NCBI RefSeq assembly: GCF_024171895.1 | Contig: NZ_JAMTCQ010000008.1 | Coordinates: 310,001 to 374,000, forward strand | Source of the DNA: Prauserella halophila | GTDB lineage: Bacteria; Actinomycetota; Actinomycetes; Mycobacteriales; Pseudonocardiaceae | Direction: 5' to 3' | DNA length: 64,000 bases | Shown here: in pieces, positions 15,959-23,903 of the stretch | Numbering within the stretch: position 1 is the stretch's first letter | How the letters are laid out: each line of letters opens with the position of its first letter | Made by a program: the position numbers and the translations under genes | The notes under the pieces: generated by a model | What the model saw: only the letters and a program-made list of their open reading frames with translations | Database searches by the model: none | What the model was told of the DNA's origin: nothing

Positions 15959-17412
15959 ACCGCCGCCCCTTCGGCGACGACCGGGGCGTGGTCCTCGTCG
16001 AGGGTCGCGGACGACCGCACCGCGACCGCATCCCGGCGCGCCGCCCCGGCCACGGCGGCGGCGACGTGCTCGGCCACCCCGTGCTCGAAGACCGTCGGGA
16101 TGATGTGGTGCGGGTTCAGCGCCTCGGCGCAGATGCACCCCGCGATCGCCTCGGCCGCGGCGACCAGCATGTCGTCGGTGATGTCGCCGGCACCGGCGTC
16201 CAGCAGGCCGCGGAAGAATCCGGGGAAGGCCAGCACGTTGTTGATCTGGTTCGGGTAGTCGCTGCGGCCCGTGGCCACGACGGCGGCGGTGCGGCCCGCC
16301 ACCGCCGGGTCGACCTCGGGGTCCGGGTTGGACATCGCGAAGACAACCGCGTCCGAGGCCATCGCCGCGATGTCGGTGCCGTCCAGCAGGTCGGGCGCGG
16401 AGACACCGATGAACACGTCGGCGCCGACCACGGCCTCCTTCAACGTGCCGGTGACGCCCTCCGGGTTGGTGTGCGTGGCCAGCCAGGCACGGTGGGGATC
16501 GGCGTGGTCGGCCTGCGGGTCGAGCACCCCGCCTCGGCCGCAGACGACGATGTTGTGCGCACCGGCCGCCTGCAGCAGTGCCGCGATGGCGTGCCCGGCC
16601 GCACCGGCCCCGGAGACCACGATGCGCACGTCCTCGAGCCGCTTGGCCACGACCTTCAGCGCGTTGGTCAGCGCGGCCAGTGTCACGATGGCGGTGCCGT
16701 GCTGATCGTCGTGGAAGACGGGAATGTCGAGTTCCTCGCGCAGCCGGGCCTCGATCTCGAAGCAGCGCGGCGCGGCGATGTCCTCCAGGTTGATGCCGCC
16801 GTAGGCCGGGGCGAGAGCCTTGCAGATCTCGATGATCTGCTCGGTGTCGCGGGCGTCGAGCGGCACCGGCCAGGCATCGACGCCGGCGAACTCCTTGAAC
16901 AGCACGGCCTTGCCCTCCATGACCGGCATGGACGCCTCGGGGCCGATGTCACCGAGGCCCAGCACGGCGGAGCCGTCGGTCACCACGGCGACGGTGTTGC
17001 GCTTGATGGTCAGCCGGCGGGCGTCGTCAGGGTTGGCCGCGATGGCCCGGCAGACCCGCGCGACGCCCGGAGTGTAGGCGCGGGAGAGGTCGTCCCGGGT
17101 GCGGATCGGCGCCTTCGGCGTCGATTCCAGTTTGCCGCCGAGGTGGACCAGGAACGTGCGGTCCGAGGACTTCTTGACCGTCACGCCCTCGAGCGCGGAG
17201 AGAGCGGAAGCGACGTCGGCGGCATGCTCGGCGCCGAGTGTGTCGCAGGTGACGTCGACGAGCAGCTCGTTCTGTGCGGCCTCGACGACGTCGAAGGCGG
17301 TCAGCGCCGCGCCGGCATCCGCAACCGCGGCCACCAGATCGGTGGCCGACGCCGGTCCGGCGGGTGTGGCCACCCGCAGCGTGATGGAGTGTCCGGGACT
17401 CGGCTGTGTCAT
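15955..17412 (-). CDS. NAD(P)-dependent malic enzyme with N-terminal ACT-like domain
   Basis: Oxidative decarboxylation of malate to pyruvate. Of 485 residues, about 10-85 form an ACT-like sensory domain, followed by the malic domain ([27 protein letters not shown] for metal/substrate) and a Rossmann domain ([13 protein letters not shown]). I use the ATG at 17412 (MTQPSPGH), because the longer frame upstream merely translates the repeated TTTCCGCG array. First gene of a three-gene operon with DUF6986 and allE. This context suggests it drains malate made from glyoxylate during ureide catabolism. Confidence 0.93.
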   Translation of the reverse strand: MTQPSPGHSITLRVATPAGPASATDLVAAVADAGAALTAFDVVEAAQNELLVDVTCDTLGAEHAADVASALSALEGVTVKKSSDRTFLVHLGGKLESTPKAPIRTRDDLSRAYTPGVARVCRAIAANPDDARRLTIKRNTVAVVTDGSAVLGLGDIGPEASMPVMEGKAVLFKEFAGVDAWPVPLDARDTEQIIEICKALAPAYGGINLEDIAAPRCFEIEARLREELDIPVFHDDQHGTAIVTLAALTNALKVVAKRLEDVRIVVSGAGAAGHAIAALLQAAGAHNIVVCGRGGVLDPQADHADPHRAWLATHTNPEGVTGTLKEAVVGADVFIGVSAPDLLDGTDIAAMASDAVVFAMSNPDPEVDPAVAGRTAAVVATGRSDYPNQINNVLAFPGFFRGLLDAGAGDITDDMLVAAAEAIAGCICAEALNPHHIIPTVFEHGVAEHVAAAVAGAARRDAVAVRSSATLDEDHAPVVAEGAAV

Positions 17413-17746
17413 GAGGGGTTGAGCCTTTCCGGTCGAGAAGGATCGTCGTTCCACGGGAGGCCCGTCCGGGACCCGTCCACTCGGAACCACTGTTTCCGCG
17501 ATGAGCCGTTGTTTCCGCGGAGAACATCTGTTTCCCGCAGTGAACCTGTGTCTCCGCGATGAATCCAATTCCGCGATACGAACTCTATTCTCCGCATTAC
17601 GATAACTCAGATGTGGCGTGCAGCCCAGCCCAGCACCCGTGGGGTACCGCGGCGGGGCACCGGATAGAGTCGGACATACCAGAGTCGATCAGTGTGCCGG
17701 TGCAGCCCGCCGCGCCCCACCCGAAATTCGAGGAGGACGCCGAGCC
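17413..17746. promoter_or_regulatory. Malic enzyme/iclR divergent control region with a phased operator-like array
   Basis: This 334-bp gap has no gene. Between 17491 and 17606 six copies of a TTTCCGCG-ATGAA-like word occur, with CCGC cores near 17496, 17515, 17535, 17554, 17571 and 17592, so spacing is 17-21 bp, about two helical turns. The last two extend to ATTCCGCGATACGAAC and TCCGCATTACGATAAC, matching IclR-type palindromes. Same-face cooperative binding by the adjacent IclR protein is the obvious inference. Confidence 0.6.
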
Positions 17747-18520
17747 ATGGTCAGCAGCACTCCTGCCGACCGGCCGACGCGCGGTGGAGTCCAATCCGTC
17801 GAGCGCGTCTTCGACCTGCTCTCGGTGATCGCCGCCTCCGGTGGCCGCACCACACTCAGCGAGCTGGCCGCCGCCGTGGACCTGCCGGTACCCACGATCC
17901 ACCGCCTCCTGAAGACACTCGTCGGCATCGGTGTGGTGCGCCAGCTGCCCGATCGGGGCTACGCCCTGGGGCCGCAGCTGGCCCGGCTGGGCGAACTCGC
18001 CGGACGCCAACTGGGCGCCCTCGTCCGGCCACACCTGCGCACGCTGGTCGAGGAGCTCGGCGAGAGCGCCAACGTCGCCACCCTCGACGGCGACATGGTC
18101 GTCTACGTCGACCAGGTCCCCTCGCCGCACCAGATGCGCATGTTCACCGAGGTCGGGCGCCGCGCCCACACCCACGACACGGGTGCCGGCAAGGCAATCC
18201 TCGCGCAGCTGCCCATCGAACAGGTCCGGCAGATCATCGACACCGCCGGGTTGCCGTCGCACACCGAGTACAGCATCGGCTCGCTCGAGGCCCTGGAGGA
18301 GGAACTCGCCCGCATCCGCGAGCGCGGCTACTCCGTCGACGAGCAGGAGCAGGAGCTCGGCGTGCGCTGCTTCGCCACGGCGATACCGGACGCCCCCACG
18401 CCGTTGGCGATCTCCGTCTCGGGCCCGACCAGCCGCGTGGACGAGGACTTCGCCGATCGCGCCGTGCCGCTGCTGCAGCGCTGCGCCGAACAGATCTCCG
18501 AGGCCCTGGCCCAGGTCTGA
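17747..18520 (+). CDS. IclR-family transcriptional regulator (AllR-like, purine/glyoxylate control)
   Basis: A 257-residue regulator with an N-terminal winged helix (QSVERVFDLLSVIAASGG, then LSELAAAVDLPVPTIHRLLK) and a C-terminal IclR effector domain. The effector region retains GAGKAILAQLP and ELGVRCFATAIPDA. The ATG at 17747 follows GAGGAGGA. It is divergent from the malic enzyme operon and lies between ureide-degradation operons. In other bacteria AllR-type IclR proteins sense glyoxylate or allantoin-related effectors; here that role is inferred from position and from shared operator-like words. Confidence 0.88.
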   Translation: MVSSTPADRPTRGGVQSVERVFDLLSVIAASGGRTTLSELAAAVDLPVPTIHRLLKTLVGIGVVRQLPDRGYALGPQLARLGELAGRQLGALVRPHLRTLVEELGESANVATLDGDMVVYVDQVPSPHQMRMFTEVGRRAHTHDTGAGKAILAQLPIEQVRQIIDTAGLPSHTEYSIGSLEALEEELARIRERGYSVDEQEQELGVRCFATAIPDAPTPLAISVSGPTSRVDEDFADRAVPLLQRCAEQISEALAQV

Positions 18521-18643
18521 CCGCCCGGCTCCGCCGCACCGCACCGCACATCGCCGCACCGCACATCGCCCCGCCGGCGGTCCGGCCGTCGCCCGGCCGC
18601 GCGCAGAGAAGGCAACGCGCCCGGGCGACGAGGCGGCTCCGGC

Positions 18644-19528
18644 TCAGCAGAAACCGGTGACGGCGGCCCAGACGTCCGGGCGCTCGGTCGCCTTCTCCCG
18701 CGCGATGGTCGCCTCGATCAGGCCGTAGGGCCGGTCGGCTGCGTAGAACACCTCGTTGGGGTTCTCCAGCCCGAACGGCGAGAGATCCGAGACGAAGTGG
18801 TGCTTGTTCGGGCAGGAGAAGCGGATCTCCTCGATCTCGTCGACGGCGTCGACGACGTTCTGCCCCATCTGGTACAGCGTGTGCTGCAGTGCCTTGGAGT
18901 AGTGGTCGGTGAACGTCGAGAGGATGATGCCGCGCACCTGCCGGTAGACGGCGTCGAAATCCACGTCGGTGGTGTTGTAGCGCCAGCGGGTGGCGATGTC
19001 GGTGGCCAGCACCCGGTCCTCGGTCTCGGGCAGCGTCGTGTACTCGTCCTTCGGATAGCCCACGAAGCCCGACTCGGTCGTCTTGAGCACGGTGAGCCCG
19101 TAGAAGCCCGCGACCACCTGGTCGTCGCTGCCCTCGCGCACCAGTACGGCCGTGCGGACCTCCGGCTCGGAGCGGAAGAAGGAGTGGTCGTGACCGTCGA
19201 TGCGGGACCAGCCGTACTCCTCGGCGGACCAGCGGCCGCCGGTGACCCAGTCGAAGGAGGAGGTGAAGTGGCCGGCCAGGGTCAGCAGGAACTGCTCGGG
19301 GGAGGCGATGCCCTCCTCCTTGGCCTTGGCGAAGACCGTGTTCTTCTGGGTGTCGGTGGGGACCACGTGCCCGTTGTCGCCCTCGGTGTGCGCGGTCCGG
19401 AAGTCGCCGCGCAGTTGCGAGGAGACGTTCAGGTCCCGCAGCTCGTGGCGCGGGGTGTCCCGGTACACCCGGACCACGTGGTTCTCGGCCTTGCCGTACT
19501 GGTTACTCGTGAGCTTCACAGCGCTCAT
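18644..19528 (-). CDS. uox: Urate oxidase (uricase)
   Basis: Cofactor-independent oxidation of urate to 5-hydroxyisourate. The 294-residue tunnelling-fold enzyme keeps NQYGKAENHVVRVYRD, VVPTDTQKNTVFAKAKE (catalytic Thr/Lys region), FTSSFDWVTGGRWS and the C-terminal SCPNKHHFVSDLSPFG block. The ATG at 19528 begins MSAVKLTSNQYGKA. It is the last gene of an OHCU decarboxylase-HIU hydrolase-uricase operon that performs the complete urate to (S)-allantoin conversion. Confidence 0.96.
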   Translation of the reverse strand: MSAVKLTSNQYGKAENHVVRVYRDTPRHELRDLNVSSQLRGDFRTAHTEGDNGHVVPTDTQKNTVFAKAKEEGIASPEQFLLTLAGHFTSSFDWVTGGRWSAEEYGWSRIDGHDHSFFRSEPEVRTAVLVREGSDDQVVAGFYGLTVLKTTESGFVGYPKDEYTTLPETEDRVLATDIATRWRYNTTDVDFDAVYRQVRGIILSTFTDHYSKALQHTLYQMGQNVVDAVDEIEEIRFSCPNKHHFVSDLSPFGLENPNEVFYAADRPYGLIEATIAREKATERPDVWAAVTGFC

Positions 19529-19632
19529 CGCGTGCTCCTGTTCTCGAAGAATGTCCCGCGCCAGCCGCCGGCGGACACCGCGGGGACGGGTACCCCTCGC
19601 TGCCGGACCGCGCCGTCCTGCCGACTCCTGGG

Positions 19633-19959
19633 TCAGCTGCCGCGATACGTGGAATAGGCGAATGGGCTCAGCAGCAACGGGACGTGGTAGTGCTCCTCCC
19701 CCGGCTGCACCGTGAAGTCCACGGTCACCGACGGGTGGAAGTGCGCCTGCCCCCGTGCGGCGAAATAGGAACCCGTCCGGAACGTGATCCGGTAGTCGCC
19801 GGACTCCAGGGTCTGTGGGCCGAGCTCGGAGACGCGACCGTCCTGGTCGGTCCGGGCGGCGGCGATGTGTGCGCCGTCGGCGGCGTACAGCTCGACGTCG
19901 ACGCCTGCGGCGGGCGTGCCACTGGTGGAGTCGAGCACATGGGCGGTGATGAAGCTCAT
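19633..19959 (-). CDS. hiuH: 5-hydroxyisourate hydrolase (transthyretin-like)
   Basis: Hydrolyses 5-hydroxyisourate to OHCU. It is 108 residues with the N-terminal ITAHVLD motif (active-site His), the RTGSYF segment and the diagnostic C-terminal YRGS tetrapeptide. The start overlaps the OHCU decarboxylase stop as ATGA, and uricase follows 104 bp downstream in the same operon. Confidence 0.96.
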   Translation of the reverse strand: MSFITAHVLDSTSGTPAAGVDVELYAADGAHIAAARTDQDGRVSELGPQTLESGDYRITFRTGSYFAARGQAHFHPSVTVDFTVQPGEEHYHVPLLLSPFAYSTYRGS

Positions 19960-20450
19960 CGGAGAAGTCCTTCCAGTCGCAGGGCGGCGATCTGCTCGAG
20001 CTGCTCACCGGTGTCGGCGAGCTCGTCGCCGGGATCCTGCTCCAGCCGGCGCTCGAGCTCGGCGAGGATCTCGCGGTGGCTCCGGCCTGCGGCGCGAATG
20101 AGGAACACCCGCCCGAACCGCTCCTCGTAGGCGGCGTTGCCCTCGGCCAGGCGCTGCTCGACGTCGGCGTCGGCCTCACCCAGACCGGCCTGCTCCCGGC
20201 GGGAGTGGCGTGCCTCGGCCGAACCGCCCGACGACCGCTCCCCGATCCTCGGATGATGGGTCAGGGCGGCCTCGATCTCCGCAGGCTGCAGCGGATGCGC
20301 GACCTGCCGCGCCGCGGCGACGCAGGACTCGACGTCGGCGTAGGGACGCCCGTCGGCCACCGCGTGGATCCAGCGGTCGACGTCGAGGCAGGGCCGGAGT
20401 GTCTCCACCACCTCGGCAGTGGCGAGCCGGTTGAACTCCTCGAGCGTCAT
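19956..20450 (-). CDS. uraD: OHCU decarboxylase (UraD)
   Basis: Decarboxylates 2-oxo-4-hydroxy-4-carboxy-5-ureidoimidazoline to (S)-allantoin. The 164 residues include the conserved HPRIGER motif with the catalytic His and the C-terminal EERFGRVFLIRAAGRS helix. The ATG at 20450 starts MTLEEFNRL, the family N-terminus; longer in-frame starts read through the promoter. First gene of the urate-degradation operon. Confidence 0.95.
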   Translation of the reverse strand: MTLEEFNRLATAEVVETLRPCLDVDRWIHAVADGRPYADVESCVAAARQVAHPLQPAEIEAALTHHPRIGERSSGGSAEARHSRREQAGLGEADADVEQRLAEGNAAYEERFGRVFLIRAAGRSHREILAELERRLEQDPGDELADTGEQLEQIAALRLEGLLR

Positions 20451-20892
20451 TGCTTCCTCAACTCTCGCATGACGGATTGAAACTTCCACCATGCGTAACT
20501 CTGATCCGCATCGCCAGGAGATGTCAAGACGCGCAGCCGACGCGATCGGAGACCGGGAACCGAGAGCCCGCAGGACACCACGGAACGGCGCAACGAGAGG
20601 ACGCGAGAAGACGCAGGAGGACGCCGCGGAACGGCGTAGTGGCTGCACTCGATGCCCGCCGAGCCCACCCCGGCTCGGCAGGCATCACGGCGACGGGACG
20701 GCCGCCGCGGCAGGTTCGGCAGGCTTGGCAGGTTCGGCAGGCGCGGTCGTCCCGTGCCCGGCGGCGCGAGTTCGACGGTCGCTGCGGCACCGCACCGGGT
20801 GCCGCGCTCGGCATTCGGTCGCTGCGCGCGGTGCCGTCTACCGCCTACGACTGTCCGAATCGGACGTGACGGCTCGCGCCGAACCGCACGCG
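20451..20892. promoter_or_regulatory. Upstream region of the uricase operon; otherwise empty
   Basis: The 442-bp gap contains CTTCCACCATGCGTAAC at 20483-20499, related to the TTCCGC-type words near 8.2, 8.5 and 17.6 kb. Further from the operon lies a 9-bp tandem repeat (GGCAGGTTC/GGCAGGCTT units) around 20712-20745. Open frames here are compositional only; I see no gene. Confidence 0.5.
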
Positions 20893-21555
20893 TTACCGGT
20901 AGGTCGCGTGATCGGCCACGGGGCCGTCGAAGTGGCCGTGCTCGTTGAACGACACCAGCGTCAGGCCCGACCGGCCGGTGGCGAGTTTGCTGATCCCGGC
21001 GTTGACCGCGACGCGGCTGAGCGTCACCAGGTGCGTCTCCGGAGCGCCGAGCAGCAGTCCGCACAACGTGGCGATCACCCCGCCGGAGGTGAACACGACC
21101 GCTTGCTCGCCCTTGCCGAGCGCACCGGCCACGTCGGCGGCGGCCGCCTCCACCCGGCCGCGGAACACGGGCCACGTCTCGGCCGCGCCGCTGTGCTCAC
21201 CGGCGGCCGTCCACGCGGCGAGAGCCGCCTCCAGTGTGCGCTGAAAACCACGCGGGTCGGCGGCGTCCTGCGGCCTGCCACCACCATGGGTGCCGACGAC
21301 GTCGGCGTCGGCGTACTCGTTCCAGCGCGGATCCTCTTTCGCCGTGACGCCGGGCGCGCACTCGGCCAGCGCCAGCTCCGCGGTGGCCCGCTGCCGCGAC
21401 AGCGAACCGCACCAGGCATGGTCGACCCGCACCTGCCTGCGCGCCAGCTCGGCCCCCACCAGCCGCGCCTGCTCCCTGCCGAGGTCGGACAGCTTGTCGT
21501 AGTCGGCTGCGCCGAACGACGCCTGCCCGTGCCGCACCAGGTGGATCGCACCCAT
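20893..21555 (-). CDS. Histidine phosphatase superfamily (phosphoglycerate mutase-like) protein
   Basis: A 220-residue branch-1 histidine phosphatase. The phosphohistidine motif LVRHGQASF is at residues 6-14, and an early Arg (CGSLSRQRATAEL) and the TSGGVIATL segment match the family core. The ATG at 21555 shares one base with the preceding SDR stop (TGATG), so the two are translationally coupled. Substrate is unknown; small-molecule phosphatase is likelier than glycolytic mutase. Confidence 0.85.
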   Translation of the reverse strand: MGAIHLVRHGQASFGAADYDKLSDLGREQARLVGAELARRQVRVDHAWCGSLSRQRATAELALAECAPGVTAKEDPRWNEYADADVVGTHGGGRPQDAADPRGFQRTLEAALAAWTAAGEHSGAAETWPVFRGRVEAAAADVAGALGKGEQAVVFTSGGVIATLCGLLLGAPETHLVTLSRVAVNAGISKLATGRSGLTLVSFNEHGHFDGPVADHATYR

Positions 21556-22310
21556 CAGACGAACTTTCGGAACAGGCCGACCGGCAGCGCCTTGAGCAGT
21601 ACCGACAGCGGTGTCCATGGCCACGACGGCACGTAGGCCGTCCCGCGTTCGGATTCGATGGCCTTGACCAGCGAGTCCGCCCCGCGGTCCGCACCGGCGA
21701 CCAACGGGGTGCGGCCGCCGGAGCGCGACGTCATCTCGGATTCGATGAAACCAGGAAGCACGGTGCTGACGCGGATCGGCGTTCCGTGCACGTCGGCGCG
21801 GATACCGTCGGCCAAGGCCGCCGCGCCGGCCTTCGACGCACCGTAGGCCGTCATGTTCCGCGGCATGCCGCGGATCGCGCTGAACGACGACACGACGACG
21901 AGGTGTCCCGCGTGCTGTTCCCGGAACAGTTCCATCGCAGCCTCGCACTGCGCGAGCGCGGCGACCAGGTTGGTCTCGATCGTCTGCCGGTTGGCTGCGA
22001 AGTACCCGGTCCCGATCGGCTGTCCCTTGCCCAGACCGGCGTTGACGACGATCCGGTCCAGTCCACCGAGTTCGTCGGCCAGCGACCGGAAGACGGTGAA
22101 CACGTCGTCGTGGGCGTTCACGTCGAGTCCGGCCGTGCGCACACGGATGCCGGGGTGCTGTTCGGTCAGCTCGGAGGCCAGCGCGTCGAGCCGGTCGGTA
22201 CGGCGGGCACACAGGGCCAGGTCCCGCCCCTCGGCGGCGAACCGCCGGGCCATGCCCTCACCGAGTCCCGAGCTGGCACCGGTGATCAGGATCCTCTTCC
22301 GGGTGGTCAT
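21555..22310 (-). CDS. Short-chain dehydrogenase/reductase (SDR)
   Basis: NAD(P)-dependent oxidoreductase of 251 residues. It shows the cofactor motif TGASSGLG (residues 10-17), VVNAGLG after strand 4, catalytic Ser in VVSSFSAI and the YGASK catalytic pair. Start at ATG 22310 (MTTRKRILITG). It forms a two-gene operon with the phosphatase downstream. Substrate is not predictable; related actinobacterial SDRs act on hydrophobic ketones. Confidence 0.87.
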   Translation of the reverse strand: MTTRKRILITGASSGLGEGMARRFAAEGRDLALCARRTDRLDALASELTEQHPGIRVRTAGLDVNAHDDVFTVFRSLADELGGLDRIVVNAGLGKGQPIGTGYFAANRQTIETNLVAALAQCEAAMELFREQHAGHLVVVSSFSAIRGMPRNMTAYGASKAGAAALADGIRADVHGTPIRVSTVLPGFIESEMTSRSGGRTPLVAGADRGADSLVKAIESERGTAYVPSWPWTPLSVLLKALPVGLFRKFV

Positions 22311-22403
22311 GCGCCGAACTCTGCCATGTCCGCGGCGCCGAGCCGAGTGTCGGTGACGCCACACTCCCGCGGCCGGACACTCCCGCGGTCCGGACCGCGA
22401 CGA

Positions 22404-22439
22404 CCGGTGGCCCGGCGCCGTCGGGCGCCGGGCCACCGG
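22404..22439 (-). terminator. Terminator downstream of the subtilisin gene
   Basis: A perfect 16-bp GC-rich stem (22404-22419 with 22424-22439) has the loop GTCG. It is located 42-77 bp after the protease stop on the minus strand, separating it from the SDR gene. Confidence 0.85.
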
Positions 22440-22480
22440 GCAATACCGCCCGCGGGGAGCGGGCACCGATCAGCTGCCGG

Positions 22481-23680
22481 TCACTGCTGGCCCGTGTTGA
22501 GCAACAGGTTCGGCGTGGCACCGGTCGGGTCGGTGATCACGTCCGGGGTCGCCGACGTCGTCAGCGCCTCGGACACCTCCGCCGGAGTGGCCTCCGGGTT
22601 GTCGGCCAGGTACAGCGCCGCGGCACCGGCGACGTGCGGAGCCGCCATCGACGTGCCGGACAGGGCCGTCTCACCGCCGCCCATCCGGGCCGAGGTGATG
22701 TCCACGCCCGGAGCGTAGATGTCGACGACCTCGCCGTAGTTGGAGAAGTCGGCCTGCTCGTCCTGGTTGCCCGACGCCGCCACCGTGATGGCGTCCCGGA
22801 CGCGCGCCGGCGAGCTGCCGCTCGCGTCGGCGCCCTCGTTGCCCGCGGCGACGGAGAACGTCACACCGGCGTCGATCGCACCCTGCACCGCGGTGTCGAG
22901 AGCCTCGTCGGCGGTACCGCCGAGGCTCATGTTGGCCACGGCCGGGCCCGAGGCGTTCTCGGCGACCCATTCGACACCGGAGATGACGCCGTCGGTGGTG
23001 CCCGAGCCGTTCTCGTCGAGCACTCGCACCGGCACGATGTCGGCGCCCTTGGCGACGCCGTAGTCGGTGCCCGCCACCGTGCCCGCGACATGCGTGCCGT
23101 GGCCCTGCTCGTCGTCCGCGTCACCGTCGTTGTCGATGACGTCCTTGCCGGGCTGCACGCGGTCGCCGAAGTCCTCATGGGTGGTGTCGACACCGGTGTC
23201 GATGACGTATGCGGTGACGTTGTCGGCCCGGGTGCCGTAGGTGTACGAGTCGTCCAGCGGCAGCGCCGACTGGTCGATGCGGTCCAGACCCCACGACGGG
23301 GTCGGGGACTGCGTCTCGGTCGCCTGCACCCGCTGGTTCTGCACGACGCGGTCGACCGACGGGTCGGCCGCCAGCCGCTTCGCCTCCGCCTCGCCGGCCT
23401 TGACGGTGAAGCCGTCGAGCACCGTGTCGTAGGTCGTCGACACGGTCGCGCCGTACTCGCCGGCCAGCTGCGTGGCCATCGCCGGCACCGACGCCGCCCG
23501 CATCCCGTCGCCGAGGACGACGATGTAGCTGCCGTCGACCGCGTCGGGCGTGTTCGCCGAGAGGATCGTCCCCTCCGGCGCCGCAGCGGCGGAGGACAGA
23601 CCGGCCGCGACCAGTCCGGTCACACCGGCCGCCACGACACCTGCGTTCAGACTCCGCCTCAGCTTGCGAGAGTTACCCAT
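22481..23680 (-). CDS. Secreted subtilisin-like serine protease (S8, proteinase K-like)
   Basis: An extracellular endoprotease of 399 residues. A signal peptide (RKLRRSLNAG, hydrophobic core, then AAAAPEG) is followed by an inhibitor-I9 propeptide (about 50-118, GSYIVVLGDG to VVQNQRVQ) and the S8 catalytic domain. Triad Asp161 (YVIDTGVD), His197 (GHGTHVAGT) and Ser344 (GTSMAAPH) plus oxyanion Asn281 are all present, so it should be active. The ATG at 23680 follows GGAAGGA. No C-terminal domain extends beyond the catalytic core. Divergent from an HTH gene. Confidence 0.95.
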   Translation of the reverse strand: MGNSRKLRRSLNAGVVAAGVTGLVAAGLSSAAAAPEGTILSANTPDAVDGSYIVVLGDGMRAASVPAMATQLAGEYGATVSTTYDTVLDGFTVKAGEAEAKRLAADPSVDRVVQNQRVQATETQSPTPSWGLDRIDQSALPLDDSYTYGTRADNVTAYVIDTGVDTTHEDFGDRVQPGKDVIDNDGDADDEQGHGTHVAGTVAGTDYGVAKGADIVPVRVLDENGSGTTDGVISGVEWVAENASGPAVANMSLGGTADEALDTAVQGAIDAGVTFSVAAGNEGADASGSSPARVRDAITVAASGNQDEQADFSNYGEVVDIYAPGVDITSARMGGGETALSGTSMAAPHVAGAAALYLADNPEATPAEVSEALTTSATPDVITDPTGATPNLLLNTGQQ

Positions 23681-23903
23681 TCGGATTCCTTCCGTTATCC
23701 CGGCAGGTTCGCGACTCATGCAAGCGATACGGGACGCCCGGTGACAATGATTCACAGTTACCAGTTGTGGACCGGTCACCGTAACGAGCGATACTCCGAA
23801 TGGTCTAAATGTTACGGTGTGCAGCCAACACCTGACGCGTTACACCATCCTGCTAACGTTGTCCATATCGTTACCAGAGCGACACCGGGAGGCGATCCGG
23901 CAC
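23681..23903. promoter_or_regulatory. Protease/HTH divergent region with a GTTAC cluster
   Basis: Five GTTAC-type words fall within about 120 bp: GTTACC at 23757, CACCGTAAC at 23777-23785, GTTACGGTG at 23811-23819, GTTACA at 23839 and GTTACC at 23870. The second and third form a perfect 9-bp inverted repeat separated by 25 bp. This stretch is visibly more AT-rich than its surroundings, as expected for promoters. Confidence 0.5.

Noticed and set aside
17413-17568. Longer N-terminus of the malic enzyme starting at 17568
   Set aside because: The extra 52 residues only translate the TTTCCGCG repeat array; the ATG at 17412 begins the conserved protein.
20451-20892. Possible small genes in the gap before the uricase operon
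   Set aside because: All frames are short, Arg/Gly-rich and driven by a 9-bp repeat, with no ribosome sites.
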